DNA of 64,000 nt from UBA1672 sp050633325. Its GTDB lineage: Bacteria > Pseudomonadota > Alphaproteobacteria > Micavibrionales > Micavibrionaceae. The position numbers and the translations under genes are program-made. Of this stretch, positions 55,185 through 63,864 are shown one piece after another. Within the stretch, counting starts at the first letter, position 1, and the number at the start of each line of letters is the position of its first letter. The notes under the pieces are model-generated. The model saw nothing but the letters and a program-made list of their open reading frames with translations, was not told the origin of the DNA and did no database searches. The stretch spans positions 218,139 to 282,138 of the forward strand of contig JBOEGH010000004.1 in assembly GCA_050633325.1 (NCBI GenBank). Reading direction: 5' to 3'.

Positions 55185-55350
55185 GCGGATAATATTTTGA
55201 CCAAACATGTTAAGGTGTGGACTGATTAGCATGAAATGCTAGGGCGTCCACATGATGAGTGAGTATATTAGCAAAAACCTTGGGGTAACCCCAAAGAGCC
55301 AAATGTATCTATAGTAATAAATACGCCTAGCAGCTCAAAATATTATCCGC
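55185..55350 (-). ncRNA. Retron msr-msd non-coding RNA
   Basis: The 166-nt segment, transcribed leftward, is bounded by a perfect 16-bp inverted repeat: 55335-55350 as a1 and 55185-55200 as a2. Next to a1 is an AGC triplet (55335-55333) with a candidate branching G at 55334. The msr side has two hairpins: GTATTTA/TAGATAC (55305-55324) and an 8-bp stem around GGGG-TTA-CCCC (55278-55296). The msd side has a long hairpin TGTGGAC/GTCCACA (55216-55252) with an inner TAGCAT-TTC-ATGCTA stem. The a2 end is 32 nt before the RT frame's GTG. This is the standard retron order: ncRNA then RT. Confidence 0.85.
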
Positions 55351-56189
55351 TGATTTGAATGTATGGGAACAAGGTGTTTTTTGCCAGATAAATGATGGTT
55401 AAAATCTAATATTGTTTTTATGTTATCTTTAAAGTCTTATTCTAGTCCTTAAAAACTTTAAATAATGCGTTTGATATATCTCTATTTAGCTGCCCAACTT
55501 TAACTCGCTCACCTTAAAGTAAGATATACTAAGAGATAATGGAGCGCCATTGTGTGGGGCAAATCCCCTAATCTTGCACGTGCGGAAGTTTACTTTTCGG
55601 AATCTAAAATTATCATGTATGGCAAGGTACCCCGTAGACAACAAAGTTTTTGAATGAATACGGCTAGATGTTCTGTGAAGTTGAGAATGAAGTCATCGTG
55701 ACGCTTTCAAAATTTCCAAAACCATTTCTGAAGACAAATGCTAATAGGCGTTTATACAATGTGGGTTTATTAGAATGTTTAATTTTAATACTTATAATAT
55801 TCTTTGGTATATAGACTTTGCCATCTATAAGTTAATCATGTTTCGAGCTGCTTTGACTGACCTATTAGTATGATTGTATGGTTAGGGTGTCGTTTAAAAT
55901 TATTTTTTACTTGTTTTTTCTTAGTTAAATCAGTGTTCTGCGTGGTTTTTGTGCGTGTGTACTCGGTCGAAATTATATATATATTGATGAAGATGCTAAA
56001 TTTAACTAGTAATTTAATGCATTTTATAGTTTTATTAATGGGTGGGTTTGAATGGTTTCTTAACTAGTTCTTATCTCCCTTCTACAGTTCTGCGTAAACT
56101 AGCTACATAATCTATTTGAAAATCTAAAATGCATAAAGTGTCTATGTAATCTTTATGCGTTAGAGAATATAAATTAAGAAAGGTACAGT
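55351..56189. other. 839-nt stretch between retron and PAS gene, no gene recognised
   Basis: The stretch is AT-rich with stops in all frames. The longest open frame (55870-56067) has no ribosome binding site and an implausible hydrophobic product, so I do not call it. It should hold the retron promoter: the best pair I see upstream of the ncRNA, TGGCAA and TACATT on the minus strand, is weak. Minor structures are GGGGCAAATCCCC (about 55556-55568) and the palindrome GCACGTGC near 55576. It may be the decayed remains of accessory DNA. Confidence 0.5.
56131..56158. repeat. Inverted repeat upstream of the PAS gene
   Basis: GCATAAAG (56131-56138) and CTTTATGC (56151-56158) form a perfect 8-bp inverted repeat with a 12-nt spacer, about 30 nt before the PAS gene start. 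It may be an operator for the aerotaxis pair. No T-run follows. Confidence 0.45.
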
Positions 56190-56717
56190 ATGGCGCGACC
56201 AACTATATCTCCTACGGGAGTGGAGCGAACATTTGATGAAGACCAAATAATTGTATCGAAGACAGACACCAAAGGTATACTTACATATACTAATCGTCTT
56301 TTCCTCGATATAGCAGGTTATAAAGAGGATGAGGTCTTGGGGCAGCCGCATAATATGATACGTCACCCTGATATGCCCAGATGTATTTTCGAACTGTTAT
56401 GGAAGACAATTTCTCAAGAAAAAGAGATATTTGCCTATGTTATGAATATGGCAAAAAACGGTGATCACTACTGGGTTTTGGCGCATGTTACCCCAATATT
56501 AGATAAAAACAAATCAGTGTTAGGTTATCACTCAAGCCGTCGAGTTCCTGAAAGCCGTGTTATGCCAACCATTAAAAAGTTGTATGCAGATTTACTTCAA
56601 CTTGAAAAGAGCCATTCAGGTTCTCCTAAAGAGGCGTTGGCTGCTTCTATGAATGCAATAGACAATTTACTTAAAGAGAAAGGGGTTAGCTATGATGAAT
56701 TTATCCACAATCTCTAA
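56190..56717 (+). CDS. PAS-domain sensor, Aer-type
   Basis: This 175-residue protein is a single PAS domain of the Aer type (about 18-120): IIVSKTDTKGILTYTNRLF, AGYKEDEVLGQPHNMIRHPDMPRCIFELLW and KNGDHYWVLAHVTPI. That pattern matches FAD-binding aerotaxis PAS domains. There is no membrane segment or HAMP. It overlaps the following MCP gene by 26 nt, so the pair looks like an Aer receptor split into two proteins. AAGAAAGG precedes the ATG. Confidence 0.85.
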   Translation: MARPTISPTGVERTFDEDQIIVSKTDTKGILTYTNRLFLDIAGYKEDEVLGQPHNMIRHPDMPRCIFELLWKTISQEKEIFAYVMNMAKNGDHYWVLAHVTPILDKNKSVLGYHSSRRVPESRVMPTIKKLYADLLQLEKSHSGSPKEALAASMNAIDNLLKEKGVSYDEFIHNL

Positions 56718-57987
56718 GCTTAAATTTTTTACACTTGTATCACTGGTTGGTGCGGTAGTTTCCACGTTGGCTCTTTGGGGGCAGGCAAATATGACATTGG
56801 CCGTTTTAGGTGCTGCTATATCTGTTACTATGGTTTTGGCATTTTTGGAGTTGCAAAAAATTTCATCGTTAATTCAAAAGGCAAATGATGTTGCAAGCAA
56901 GGCTGCTAGTGGTGATTTTAACGCTCGTATTCTTAATATAAATGAAGGTGGTGCGGTTGGTGAAATGTACCATAACATAAATAATTTGTTGGATTTCGTT
57001 GAGTCTTTTGCAAGGGAGGCGGCAGCCTCACTAGAATTTGCCGCTCGTGGTGATTATTATCGTAAAATTAATCTGACAGGTATAGTCGGTAACTTGCGGG
57101 TATATTCAGAGATTATAAATAATGGTTTGGAGAGCATGGAGACGAAGACTACTGAGTTTTCAACGCAAGCGGGTGAAATGGGGGGCAAGATTATGCATCT
57201 AGTTGAAGCTCTGTCTTCCACAACAACTCAGCTTGAGGCAAGTGCATCTGAAATGAGTGCTACATCAGAAGAAACAAGTGTGCAGTCTTCTACTGTTGCC
57301 GATGCGGCAGGTACAGCGTCCGCAAATGTTACCACTGTTGCTGCAGCAACGGAGGAGTTTTCTGCGTCTATTGTTGAGGTCAGTGATCAGGTGTCTCGCT
57401 CTGCTGATACGGCTAAATCCGCGGTTACTGAGGCTGATTCAGCCGAGAAAACCATTAATACCCTTATTAATGCATCTGAAAAAATTGGCGAAGTCGCAAA
57501 CCTAATTAGTGATATTGCTGAGCAAACTAACCTTCTTGCTCTTAATGCCACTATTGAAGCTGCCAGAGCAGGGGATGCAGGTAAGGGGTTTGCTGTTGTT
57601 GCTAGTGAGGTGAAAAATCTTGCCTCAGAGACGGCTTCTGCTACAGAAGAGATTGTTGAGCAGATTACTCAGATACAAAGGGCTACGCAGAATTCTGCGG
57701 AGGCCGTAAGTAACATCGGTAATACTATCAGGGATATCGATAAAACGTCGCTGGCTATCTCTCAAACTATTCAAGAGCAATTGAACGTGGTTAATGAAAT
57801 TTCCAGTAATGCGTCATCTGCGGTTGATGGTGTGAAGATTGTGGCCGACACTATACATGGAGTTTCTGAGGGGGCTCAATCTTCTAGTATGGGGGCAAGT
57901 CAAGTGCAAACTGCGGCGTCTGACATTTCAAATCGTGTTCATACATTACAAAATGATGTTAGCGACTTTATGAAGAAGTTTGCATAG
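56692..57987 (+). CDS. Methyl-accepting chemotaxis protein, partner of the PAS protein
   Basis: The 431-residue protein has two N-terminal membrane segments (about 11-33 and 35-52) with almost no periplasmic loop. A HAMP-like/linker region (about 55-110) and a signalling domain follow, with the conserved hairpin tip ISDIAEQTNLLALNATIEAARAGDAGKG (about 273-299). Lacking a sensor domain of its own, it probably takes its input from the overlapping PAS protein. It ends at a strong terminator. Confidence 0.88.
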   Translation: MMNLSTISKLKFFTLVSLVGAVVSTLALWGQANMTLAVLGAAISVTMVLAFLELQKISSLIQKANDVASKAASGDFNARILNINEGGAVGEMYHNINNLLDFVESFAREAAASLEFAARGDYYRKINLTGIVGNLRVYSEIINNGLESMETKTTEFSTQAGEMGGKIMHLVEALSSTTTQLEASASEMSATSEETSVQSSTVADAAGTASANVTTVAAATEEFSASIVEVSDQVSRSADTAKSAVTEADSAEKTINTLINASEKIGEVANLISDIAEQTNLLALNATIEAARAGDAGKGFAVVASEVKNLASETASATEEIVEQITQIQRATQNSAEAVSNIGNTIRDIDKTSLAISQTIQEQLNVVNEISSNASSAVDGVKIVADTIHGVSEGAQSSSMGASQVQTAASDISNRVHTLQNDVSDFMKKFA

Positions 57988-58000
57988 CTTATTATATATT

Positions 58001-58029
58001 AGAGAGGAGGTTGATTTCCTCTCTTTTTT
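58001..58029 (+). terminator. Rho-independent terminator of the PAS/MCP pair
   Basis: AGAGAGGA (58001-58008) pairs perfectly with TCCTCTCT (58017-58024), with an 8-nt loop and a T run. It lies 13 nt after the MCP stop. Confidence 0.9.
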
Positions 58030-58080
58030 CCATGGGCTTAATAATATGTAATTAAAATATTGGAGTAGTATCTTTAATTC

Positions 58081-60012
58081 CTACTCGTGATCTCTGGATA
58101 TTGTGTGCTCGTTATTGTTTGTACCATTTTGCATATTTAACTTACCATTAGCATCAAGGCCTAAGGTTTCATTAAATTCTTCTAGAACTATTTCACGCTC
58201 TGCACGTGTGTCGATGTCTTTTATCGTATTAAATAAATTGCGTGCTTCTTCTGTATCAATTCTGGAAACCATTTCTTTAACAATTGGAACACTGTCAATC
58301 TTGGCAGACATATTCGTAAATCCTGCACCTATTAATAATGCAGTATATTTAGGGTCAGATGCCATGTTTCCGCAAATGCTGAATGGTATATTGCGTTCTT
58401 CTGCGACCAGATGAACTTGATCTAATGCTTTTAAAACTGCAGGATTTGTTGGATCATACTTCTTAATACTTTCTGAATCGTATCTATCGATACCCAGAAG
58501 ATCGTGTATTAAATCATTAGAACCAACAGACATGAATGATACATCTAATTTATCCAATTCCGTAATTAGGGATGGTACTTCAACCATACATCCTAACTTT
58601 ATGGGGTTGATGCCCATATCTTCTGCCTCACCATTCATCATGGCTTGCATTGACTGCATATCTTCGGTGGAGGATACTGTTGGCACCATGACTTTTAGTT
58701 TCTTGGCTTGTCCTTCCTCAGACAAGTCTTGTTGTAAAAGTAGTAATCCACGCATTTGTTCTTTTGTCATGCGTTGTTGCAGTTCTTCGCGCTCCTCTTT
58801 GGGGAGATCACTTTTATCACCGGCAAAGTCCAGAGTTCTGATTGTTGTGCCAATATAACCTGTATCATTGGATGCTGATGCACTCATATTGTGCTTGAAA
58901 ATGCTTTTCCACGTTTCGGCATCAATTTGGTTCTCACGCATTGTTGCTGCTATTTCAGTCCGATAGAGGCCGATGCCAACCGGATTAGATTTTTTTAAGT
59001 CATGGGATTCATCTGAAATCGCAAAGTTCGCATGAATATTTATTTTTTCACCATCTGCCGTGGTTGCGGTTTTCTTCTTTGCTGATTTTTTAACTAAAAC
59101 ATCTGATTGGTTATTTTGCGTATCTACTCTTTGCTCAAACAGCTCAATAGTTTCTTTGTTAGGGTGCAAAAGTAATTGTCCGCTTGCGCCATCCATTATA
59201 GCTTTGTCACCATTTTTCATGCGATCCATATCAGAATTATTTACACGCGCATAAGGTATTCCCATGCCGGTAATTAATATCGCACCGTGGCTTTCCAAGC
59301 TTCCAGCATCAGTTATTGTTCCGTTTACTAATGTTTGTCCTGTTTCATTTTCACGGAAAGAAGACAGGGCGTGTAATGGAAATGTTGGTGATACCAATAA
59401 TGTTCCTTCTTTTATATCATTTAAAGTTGCCAAGCTTTTATCAGGATGAAGGTGGTGTTGCATTGTTGCGCGATGTTGTTCGAGTTCTACGACCGTTTTT
59501 TGGAAGTAAGGGTTGTCCATAGCTCTAAATTGGTTGATTGTTTCTTCATATGCTTCGTCCAGAGCTACTTCTGCTGATGCGCCTTCAGATATCTTGTTAT
59601 GGACATTTTTTGAAAGAGACCCATCTTGCACAAGGCTTAGCTCAACCTCTAAACTGGATAGAGCAATATCTCTAACTTCAATTAGTGCATGATCCGCATC
59701 TTTCAGGTAGTTCTCATATGTAACGATGGTACGGTCACGCGCATCACTAAACCTCTCTGTTTGAGATTCAATAAATGATTCCTTCACGCTTTGCGCTGCG
59801 GCTTCAGGCATTTCAGCAAGCATTTCAGGTGACATGCCAAAACGTTGCGCTTTATCTTCACTTGATGGCTCTATGCGATTGTTTTCAAGAATAAAAATCT
59901 CACCTATTGCTACTTTTTTATTAGCAAAATTAGCGTCAATAATAAGCGCGCTGTTAGCCGCGTTGAAGTTATCGGCAAGAGTCGGTTGCTCTGTTTTATT
60001 ATTATCTGTCAT
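58081..60012 (-). CDS. PTS enzyme I-like PEP-utilising protein
   Basis: The 643-residue protein follows the enzyme I plan. The phosphohistidine domain has TDAGSLESHGAILITGMGIP with H242. The PEP-binding barrel has GIGLYRTE (347-353), TIRTLDFAGDK (390-400), MVEVPSLITELDKLDVSFMSVGSNDL and CGNMASDP with C547. The catalytic residues are kept. It is longer and more divergent than standard PtsI. I see no HPr, EIIA or GAF domain nearby, so it could be a divergent nitrogen-PTS EI or another PEP-dependent phosphotransferase. ptsP, expected next to lysC, is absent there, so this copy could substitute for it. Confidence 0.72.
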   Translation of the reverse strand: MTDNNKTEQPTLADNFNAANSALIIDANFANKKVAIGEIFILENNRIEPSSEDKAQRFGMSPEMLAEMPEAAAQSVKESFIESQTERFSDARDRTIVTYENYLKDADHALIEVRDIALSSLEVELSLVQDGSLSKNVHNKISEGASAEVALDEAYEETINQFRAMDNPYFQKTVVELEQHRATMQHHLHPDKSLATLNDIKEGTLLVSPTFPLHALSSFRENETGQTLVNGTITDAGSLESHGAILITGMGIPYARVNNSDMDRMKNGDKAIMDGASGQLLLHPNKETIELFEQRVDTQNNQSDVLVKKSAKKKTATTADGEKINIHANFAISDESHDLKKSNPVGIGLYRTEIAATMRENQIDAETWKSIFKHNMSASASNDTGYIGTTIRTLDFAGDKSDLPKEEREELQQRMTKEQMRGLLLLQQDLSEEGQAKKLKVMVPTVSSTEDMQSMQAMMNGEAEDMGINPIKLGCMVEVPSLITELDKLDVSFMSVGSNDLIHDLLGIDRYDSESIKKYDPTNPAVLKALDQVHLVAEERNIPFSICGNMASDPKYTALLIGAGFTNMSAKIDSVPIVKEMVSRIDTEEARNLFNTIKDIDTRAEREIVLEEFNETLGLDANGKLNMQNGTNNNEHTISRDHE

Positions 60013-60187
60013 TTAACCCGTATTTCTTTATTTATTATGCAATAGATTATTACATGACAACTTATTTCCTTGCAAGAAAAGCTTGTCACCAGTGATGTGC
60101 CGATATTTGTAATGATACCTTGGGCTGAGAAGATTAATTGTGCTATAAGCTGATTAGTTTATGAGAATAATAAAAGGAAGGTTAGTT

Positions 60188-60766
60188 GTGAGGGTAAGTA
60201 AATTAGTATTGATGTTATCGGTGTTATTATCGTTTTCTTTTGGTTTTCCTATTTCCTCTTTTGCTATGGATGGTGATCGTGATGAGGTTCTTATTAGCAT
60301 TAGAAATAAGGCGCAAGATTGTTTAAAGAAAAGCAATAAACAATGCCTTGTTATGTGTAAGAAAGCGCTATCTGAAGGTAATAAAAATTATTCATCAGTA
60401 AAATTTAAAAATTTATATAAAAGTTGTAATTCTTTTCACGCGACATTGATGGAAAAAACAGACTCCTTAGTTAATGGTTGGAAGAAGGGAGAGCTGTTAG
60501 AAGGTTACAAATGGTTGCCTGATGTTACGGTTTCTATTATTAAAATGCGCCCTGTGCGACAAATAAACCATGTTAGGCACTTTACTGATGTACAAGGTAT
60601 AGACAATGTTTATTGGAGGGAAACTTGCAAGAGTTCTGTGATTTTGAATATTGATAACGCGTTTGATAAATCACTTATTTCCGGAACTAAAGTACGTTTA
60701 AAGAAGATTCAGGCGTCAACCTCAGGCCCGTCTGTGTGTAGGGTTGCAGAGGTTGAGATATTGTGA
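60188..60766 (+). CDS. Exported protein of unknown function
   Basis: I use the GTG at 60188, which has AAAGGAAGG about 7 nt upstream, over the ATG at 60161 with no such site. The 192-residue product has a signal peptide (VRVSKLVLMLSVLLSF...) likely cut near SSFA. The mature part has 5-6 cysteines and no recognised domain. It is probably periplasmic. Confidence 0.6.
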   Translation: MRVSKLVLMLSVLLSFSFGFPISSFAMDGDRDEVLISIRNKAQDCLKKSNKQCLVMCKKALSEGNKNYSSVKFKNLYKSCNSFHATLMEKTDSLVNGWKKGELLEGYKWLPDVTVSIIKMRPVRQINHVRHFTDVQGIDNVYWRETCKSSVILNIDNAFDKSLISGTKVRLKKIQASTSGPSVCRVAEVEIL

Positions 60767-60815
60767 GGTAGCTCACTATTTGTCTGACCTTGGCTACGTA
60801 ATGTAATTGATAATT

Positions 60816-61292
60816 ATGGACTTCATGGATTTATATACCGCAGTAAAAACATTCCACATTATCAGCTCAACAATAGTCTTTGGCACGGGTATTGGTATTG
60901 CCTTCTTTATGTTTCGGTCTTGGTTTACCGATAACATTCAAGAAAAGCTATATGCATCAAGAAATACAGTTCTTGCAGACTATCTATTTACATTTCCCGC
61001 CGTTGTGGCTCAACCTTTATCGGGCGTAGCACTAATTTATATGGCGGGCTTTGATTGGGCTGCTTATTGGTTGGTGGCAACTTATGTTATTTATATCATC
61101 GCAGGGCTGTGTTGGATACCGGTGGTCTGGATACAAATACAGCTCAAAAAAATGTGCATAGAAGCTTTTGAAAACGGCACTGAATTACCAGATAGATATA
61201 ATAAGCTATTTAAAATATGGTTTCTTCTAGGCTGGCCAGCTTTCTTAGGTCTGGTTGTAGTGTTTTATCTCATGGTGGCTAAACCTGTATGA
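60816..61292 (+). CDS. DUF2269-like integral membrane protein
   Basis: The 158-residue protein has four membrane segments (about 8-28, 50-72, 78-100, 125-150). The pattern KTFHIISSTIVFGTGIGIAFFMFRSW near the start fits the DUF2269 family. It forms the first gene of a coupled operon: its stop overlaps the next start (ATGA at 61289-61292). Start ATG at 60816 is chosen over an upstream TTG. Confidence 0.75.
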   Translation: MDFMDLYTAVKTFHIISSTIVFGTGIGIAFFMFRSWFTDNIQEKLYASRNTVLADYLFTFPAVVAQPLSGVALIYMAGFDWAAYWLVATYVIYIIAGLCWIPVVWIQIQLKKMCIEAFENGTELPDRYNKLFKIWFLLGWPAFLGLVVVFYLMVAKPV

Positions 61293-62290
61293 GCGATATA
61301 AAGGAAAAGAGTGGCGTCTGGTTTGTATATGATGGAGATTGTCCTGTATGTAGCCGTGCCGCAGAAGCGTTACATATAAAACAGGAATTAGGTTCTCTAT
61401 CTGTGCTTAATGCTAGAGAGGCCAACGGTGATCCATTGATTAACGAGATCAATAGGCGTGGATTAGATCTTGATGACGGTATGGTGGTTTATGCTAATGA
61501 CCGGTTTTATCACGGAAAAGATGCGTTAAAGTTTATGGCAAAATATGGGGAATCTAAGAACATTCTTATGTGCGTCTCTAAATGTCTGTTTTGGTCAGAT
61601 ATTCTTTCACGGCTGATATACCCTTGGATGAGGGGCGCGCGTAATTGGTTACTTCGCCGAAGGAAGGTCGGGCGTATTGATAACCTTAATCTCAAAAACG
61701 AGACAATATTTAAATCTATCTTTGGTAATGACTGGGATGACTTGCCATCGGTCATGAAAAAGCACTACGCAAACCATCCGTATTCATGTGATGTGACGAC
61801 TGTACAGGGAACATTGGATGTTTTTTGCAAGCCGCCTTTACTGTGGCTATCGCCATTGATGAGGTCGTTAGGGCAGATTCCAACATTCAACGAGAACAAT
61901 GTTCCTGTGACCGTTCGCTTTGAGAGCGACTTAAATTCGAAATCATTTCATTTCAACAGGAGTTTTAATTTTTCAAATCGCAAACCTTATGTTTTTCATT
62001 CTCGAATGATTCAGCTGAAAGATAATGAGGTTATTGAAATCATGAGATTTGGGCTTGGGTGGAAAATGCAATATTCATGGGATGGGGAAAAGATCACTTT
62101 GTCTCATAAGGGCTATGCTATTCAGATTTTCGGCCATATTATTCCATTGCCACTAACAATGATAATGGGGGCGGGAAATGCGGTGGAATACCCCGTTGAT
62201 GACAACACTTTCGATATGGAAGTCAGTATTACTCACCCTTGGTGGGGCAATATATATGGTTACAAAGGACGTTTTGAGGTGGTCAATTGA
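61289..62290 (+). CDS. DCC thiol-disulfide oxidoreductase fused to DUF4166
   Basis: Residues about 10-125 form a DCC (DUF393) domain with FVYDGDCPVCSRAAEAL (CxxC active site, near 15-28). Residues about 145-333 match DUF4166 (IFGNDWDDLPSVMKKHYANHPYS..., ...THPWWGNIYGYKGRFEVV). The two usually occur in adjacent genes and here share one frame. It overlaps both neighbours by 4 nt (ATGA, TTGA), so the operon is translationally coupled. The reaction is unknown; the CxxC suggests redox chemistry. Confidence 0.8.
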   Translation: MSDIKEKSGVWFVYDGDCPVCSRAAEALHIKQELGSLSVLNAREANGDPLINEINRRGLDLDDGMVVYANDRFYHGKDALKFMAKYGESKNILMCVSKCLFWSDILSRLIYPWMRGARNWLLRRRKVGRIDNLNLKNETIFKSIFGNDWDDLPSVMKKHYANHPYSCDVTTVQGTLDVFCKPPLLWLSPLMRSLGQIPTFNENNVPVTVRFESDLNSKSFHFNRSFNFSNRKPYVFHSRMIQLKDNEVIEIMRFGLGWKMQYSWDGEKITLSHKGYAIQIFGHIIPLPLTMIMGAGNAVEYPVDDNTFDMEVSITHPWWGNIYGYKGRFEVVN

Positions 62291-63381
62291 AACGTGTTCT
62301 TATCATTGGTGGATATGGAAACTTCGGCAGTTTTATTTCACGAAACTTGGCGAAGGAAGATAATATATACCTTGTTATAGCAGGGCGCTCTTTAAGTAAG
62401 GCTCAATCTCTTGCGAAAGAGGTTGGCGCGGAAGCTGCTGTAATTGATATTCATGATAACCTTGAAACGCGACTTCAAGAAATCAAGCCTGATATTGTCA
62501 TCCATACATCCGGGCCATTTCAATCGCAAGGTTATGATGTTGCTGAATCCTGTATTAAATGTGGTGCTCATTATATTGATTTAGCTGATGGGCGGGAGTT
62601 TGTTTCAGAAATTGATAGTCTTGACCAGAAAGCCAAGCAGTTTGGTACGCTACTCGTTAGCGGGGCTAGCTCTGTTCCTTGCCTTACATCAGCTTTGGTT
62701 GATCATTATATAGGTAAATTTGAGGAATTAGAAAGTCTTGATTACGGTATAACTACAGCCCAAAAGACAACACGCGGTATTGCGACTACTGCTGCGATAT
62801 TAAGTTATACTGGAAAGCCATTTAAAACCCTTGTTAATGGTGAGAGGCATGACATTTACGGTTGGCAGGGGGTGCGTGCACGGAAATATTCCGGCCTAGG
62901 GTGGAGGCTGCTAGGAAATTGTAATGTTCCTGATTTGGGGCTGTTCCCTAAAATGTACCCTGAACTTAAAACTGTTAGGTTCTACGCTGGATTAGAGATT
63001 CCCTTTATTCATATAACGCTATGGGCTTTGTCGTGGTTGGTACGTGTTGGATTGATTAGAAGCTTGGAACCGCTAGCGCCGCTTTTACTAAGGTTATCTT
63101 TCATTTTTGATTGGCTCGGCAGTGCAAATAGTGGCTTTCACATGGATTTGGCAGGTAAGGATAATAGGGGGAAGAATAAAGTCATACGGTTTGAGTTAAT
63201 AGCTCGGAATGGTGACGGGCCATTTATACCCTGCATGCCAGCAATTTTGTTAACCAAGAAATTAGTTAATAATGAAATCGAGAAGAGGGGCGCAACACCA
63301 TGCGTCGGAATTATTACAAAAGAAGAGTATTTAGATGCTCTTGGGGATTTAGATATTAGTTGGACAGAGAAGGAAATGTGA
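62287..63381 (+). CDS. Saccharopine dehydrogenase family protein
   Basis: The 364-residue protein starts with a TTG codon overlapping the previous stop (TTGA). It has a Rossmann fold VLIIGGYGNFGSFISRNLA at the N-terminus and then HTSGPFQSQGYDVAESCIKCGAHYIDLADGREFV (near 76-109), typical of saccharopine dehydrogenase-like oxidoreductases. A membrane-associated stretch lies near 235-255. Together with DUF2269 and DCC-DUF4166 it forms a module of unknown role; an oxidoreductase acting with the DCC protein is likely (inference). Confidence 0.8.
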   Translation: MKRVLIIGGYGNFGSFISRNLAKEDNIYLVIAGRSLSKAQSLAKEVGAEAAVIDIHDNLETRLQEIKPDIVIHTSGPFQSQGYDVAESCIKCGAHYIDLADGREFVSEIDSLDQKAKQFGTLLVSGASSVPCLTSALVDHYIGKFEELESLDYGITTAQKTTRGIATTAAILSYTGKPFKTLVNGERHDIYGWQGVRARKYSGLGWRLLGNCNVPDLGLFPKMYPELKTVRFYAGLEIPFIHITLWALSWLVRVGLIRSLEPLAPLLLRLSFIFDWLGSANSGFHMDLAGKDNRGKNKVIRFELIARNGDGPFIPCMPAILLTKKLVNNEIEKRGATPCVGIITKEEYLDALGDLDISWTEKEM

Positions 63382-63390
63382 AGGAGTTCT

Positions 63391-63864
63391 ATGCGTTTAC
63401 TTATAAATACATTGTTAACAATGGTAACGGTTACAGTATTTCCACTGCATGTAAAGGCTGCAGACCTTGATGGCGCTCGTCAATACTGTCAGGAAAAACT
63501 TAATAAAAGAGGTTCATACAATTGTGATTGTATAGTCGACAAATATTATCCAAAGAAAGTTGAGCTGGAGAAGGCGTGGGGTGTTCCAATTGAAGGCCCG
63601 GAAATGATAGCGGTATATGTTATTAATGCATGTACTGAGGTAGCAAAGTCTAGTGATCATGAATATAGAACATGTATGCAAAGCCCAGCTTTTAAGAAGG
63701 GAAAGGTGGAATTCGGGGATGAACGTTTTTGTAAGTGTTATTCTGATGAATGGGAAAAGCAGCTTTCAGGTTACCTGAAAAAACCAAATGCAGTTATTGA
63801 TAAGAATTCAAAATCTTATCTTAAGGGGCTTGCGCGTACCAAATGCAGGAAAAAACTAAGGTAA
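63391..63864 (+). CDS. Small exported Cys-containing protein
   Basis: The 157-residue product has a signal peptide cleaved near HVKA and about eight cysteines in the mature part (for example YNCDC and FCKCY). It is likely a disulfide-bonded periplasmic protein. AAGGAG lies before the ATG, and it follows the dehydrogenase gene by 9 nt as the last member of the operon. The family is not recognised. Confidence 0.65.
   Translation: MRLLINTLLTMVTVTVFPLHVKAADLDGARQYCQEKLNKRGSYNCDCIVDKYYPKKVELEKAWGVPIEGPEMIAVYVINACTEVAKSSDHEYRTCMQSPAFKKGKVEFGDERFCKCYSDEWEKQLSGYLKKPNAVIDKNSKSYLKGLARTKCRKKLR

Noticed and set aside
55556..55590. Group II intron domain V-like piece near GCACGTGCGG
   Set aside because: Only a few bases resemble the consensus and no 34-nt domain V hairpin can be drawn. 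The RT is of the retron type, not an intron maturase.
55870..56067. 65-codon open frame in the region right of the retron
   Set aside because: No ribosome binding site, hydrophobic and implausible product, and no similarity to anything I know.
53700..56189. Repeat of the tRNA-Arg 3' end as an attachment site
   Set aside because: I searched by eye for GAATCTCTTCGGGCGC downstream and saw no copy.
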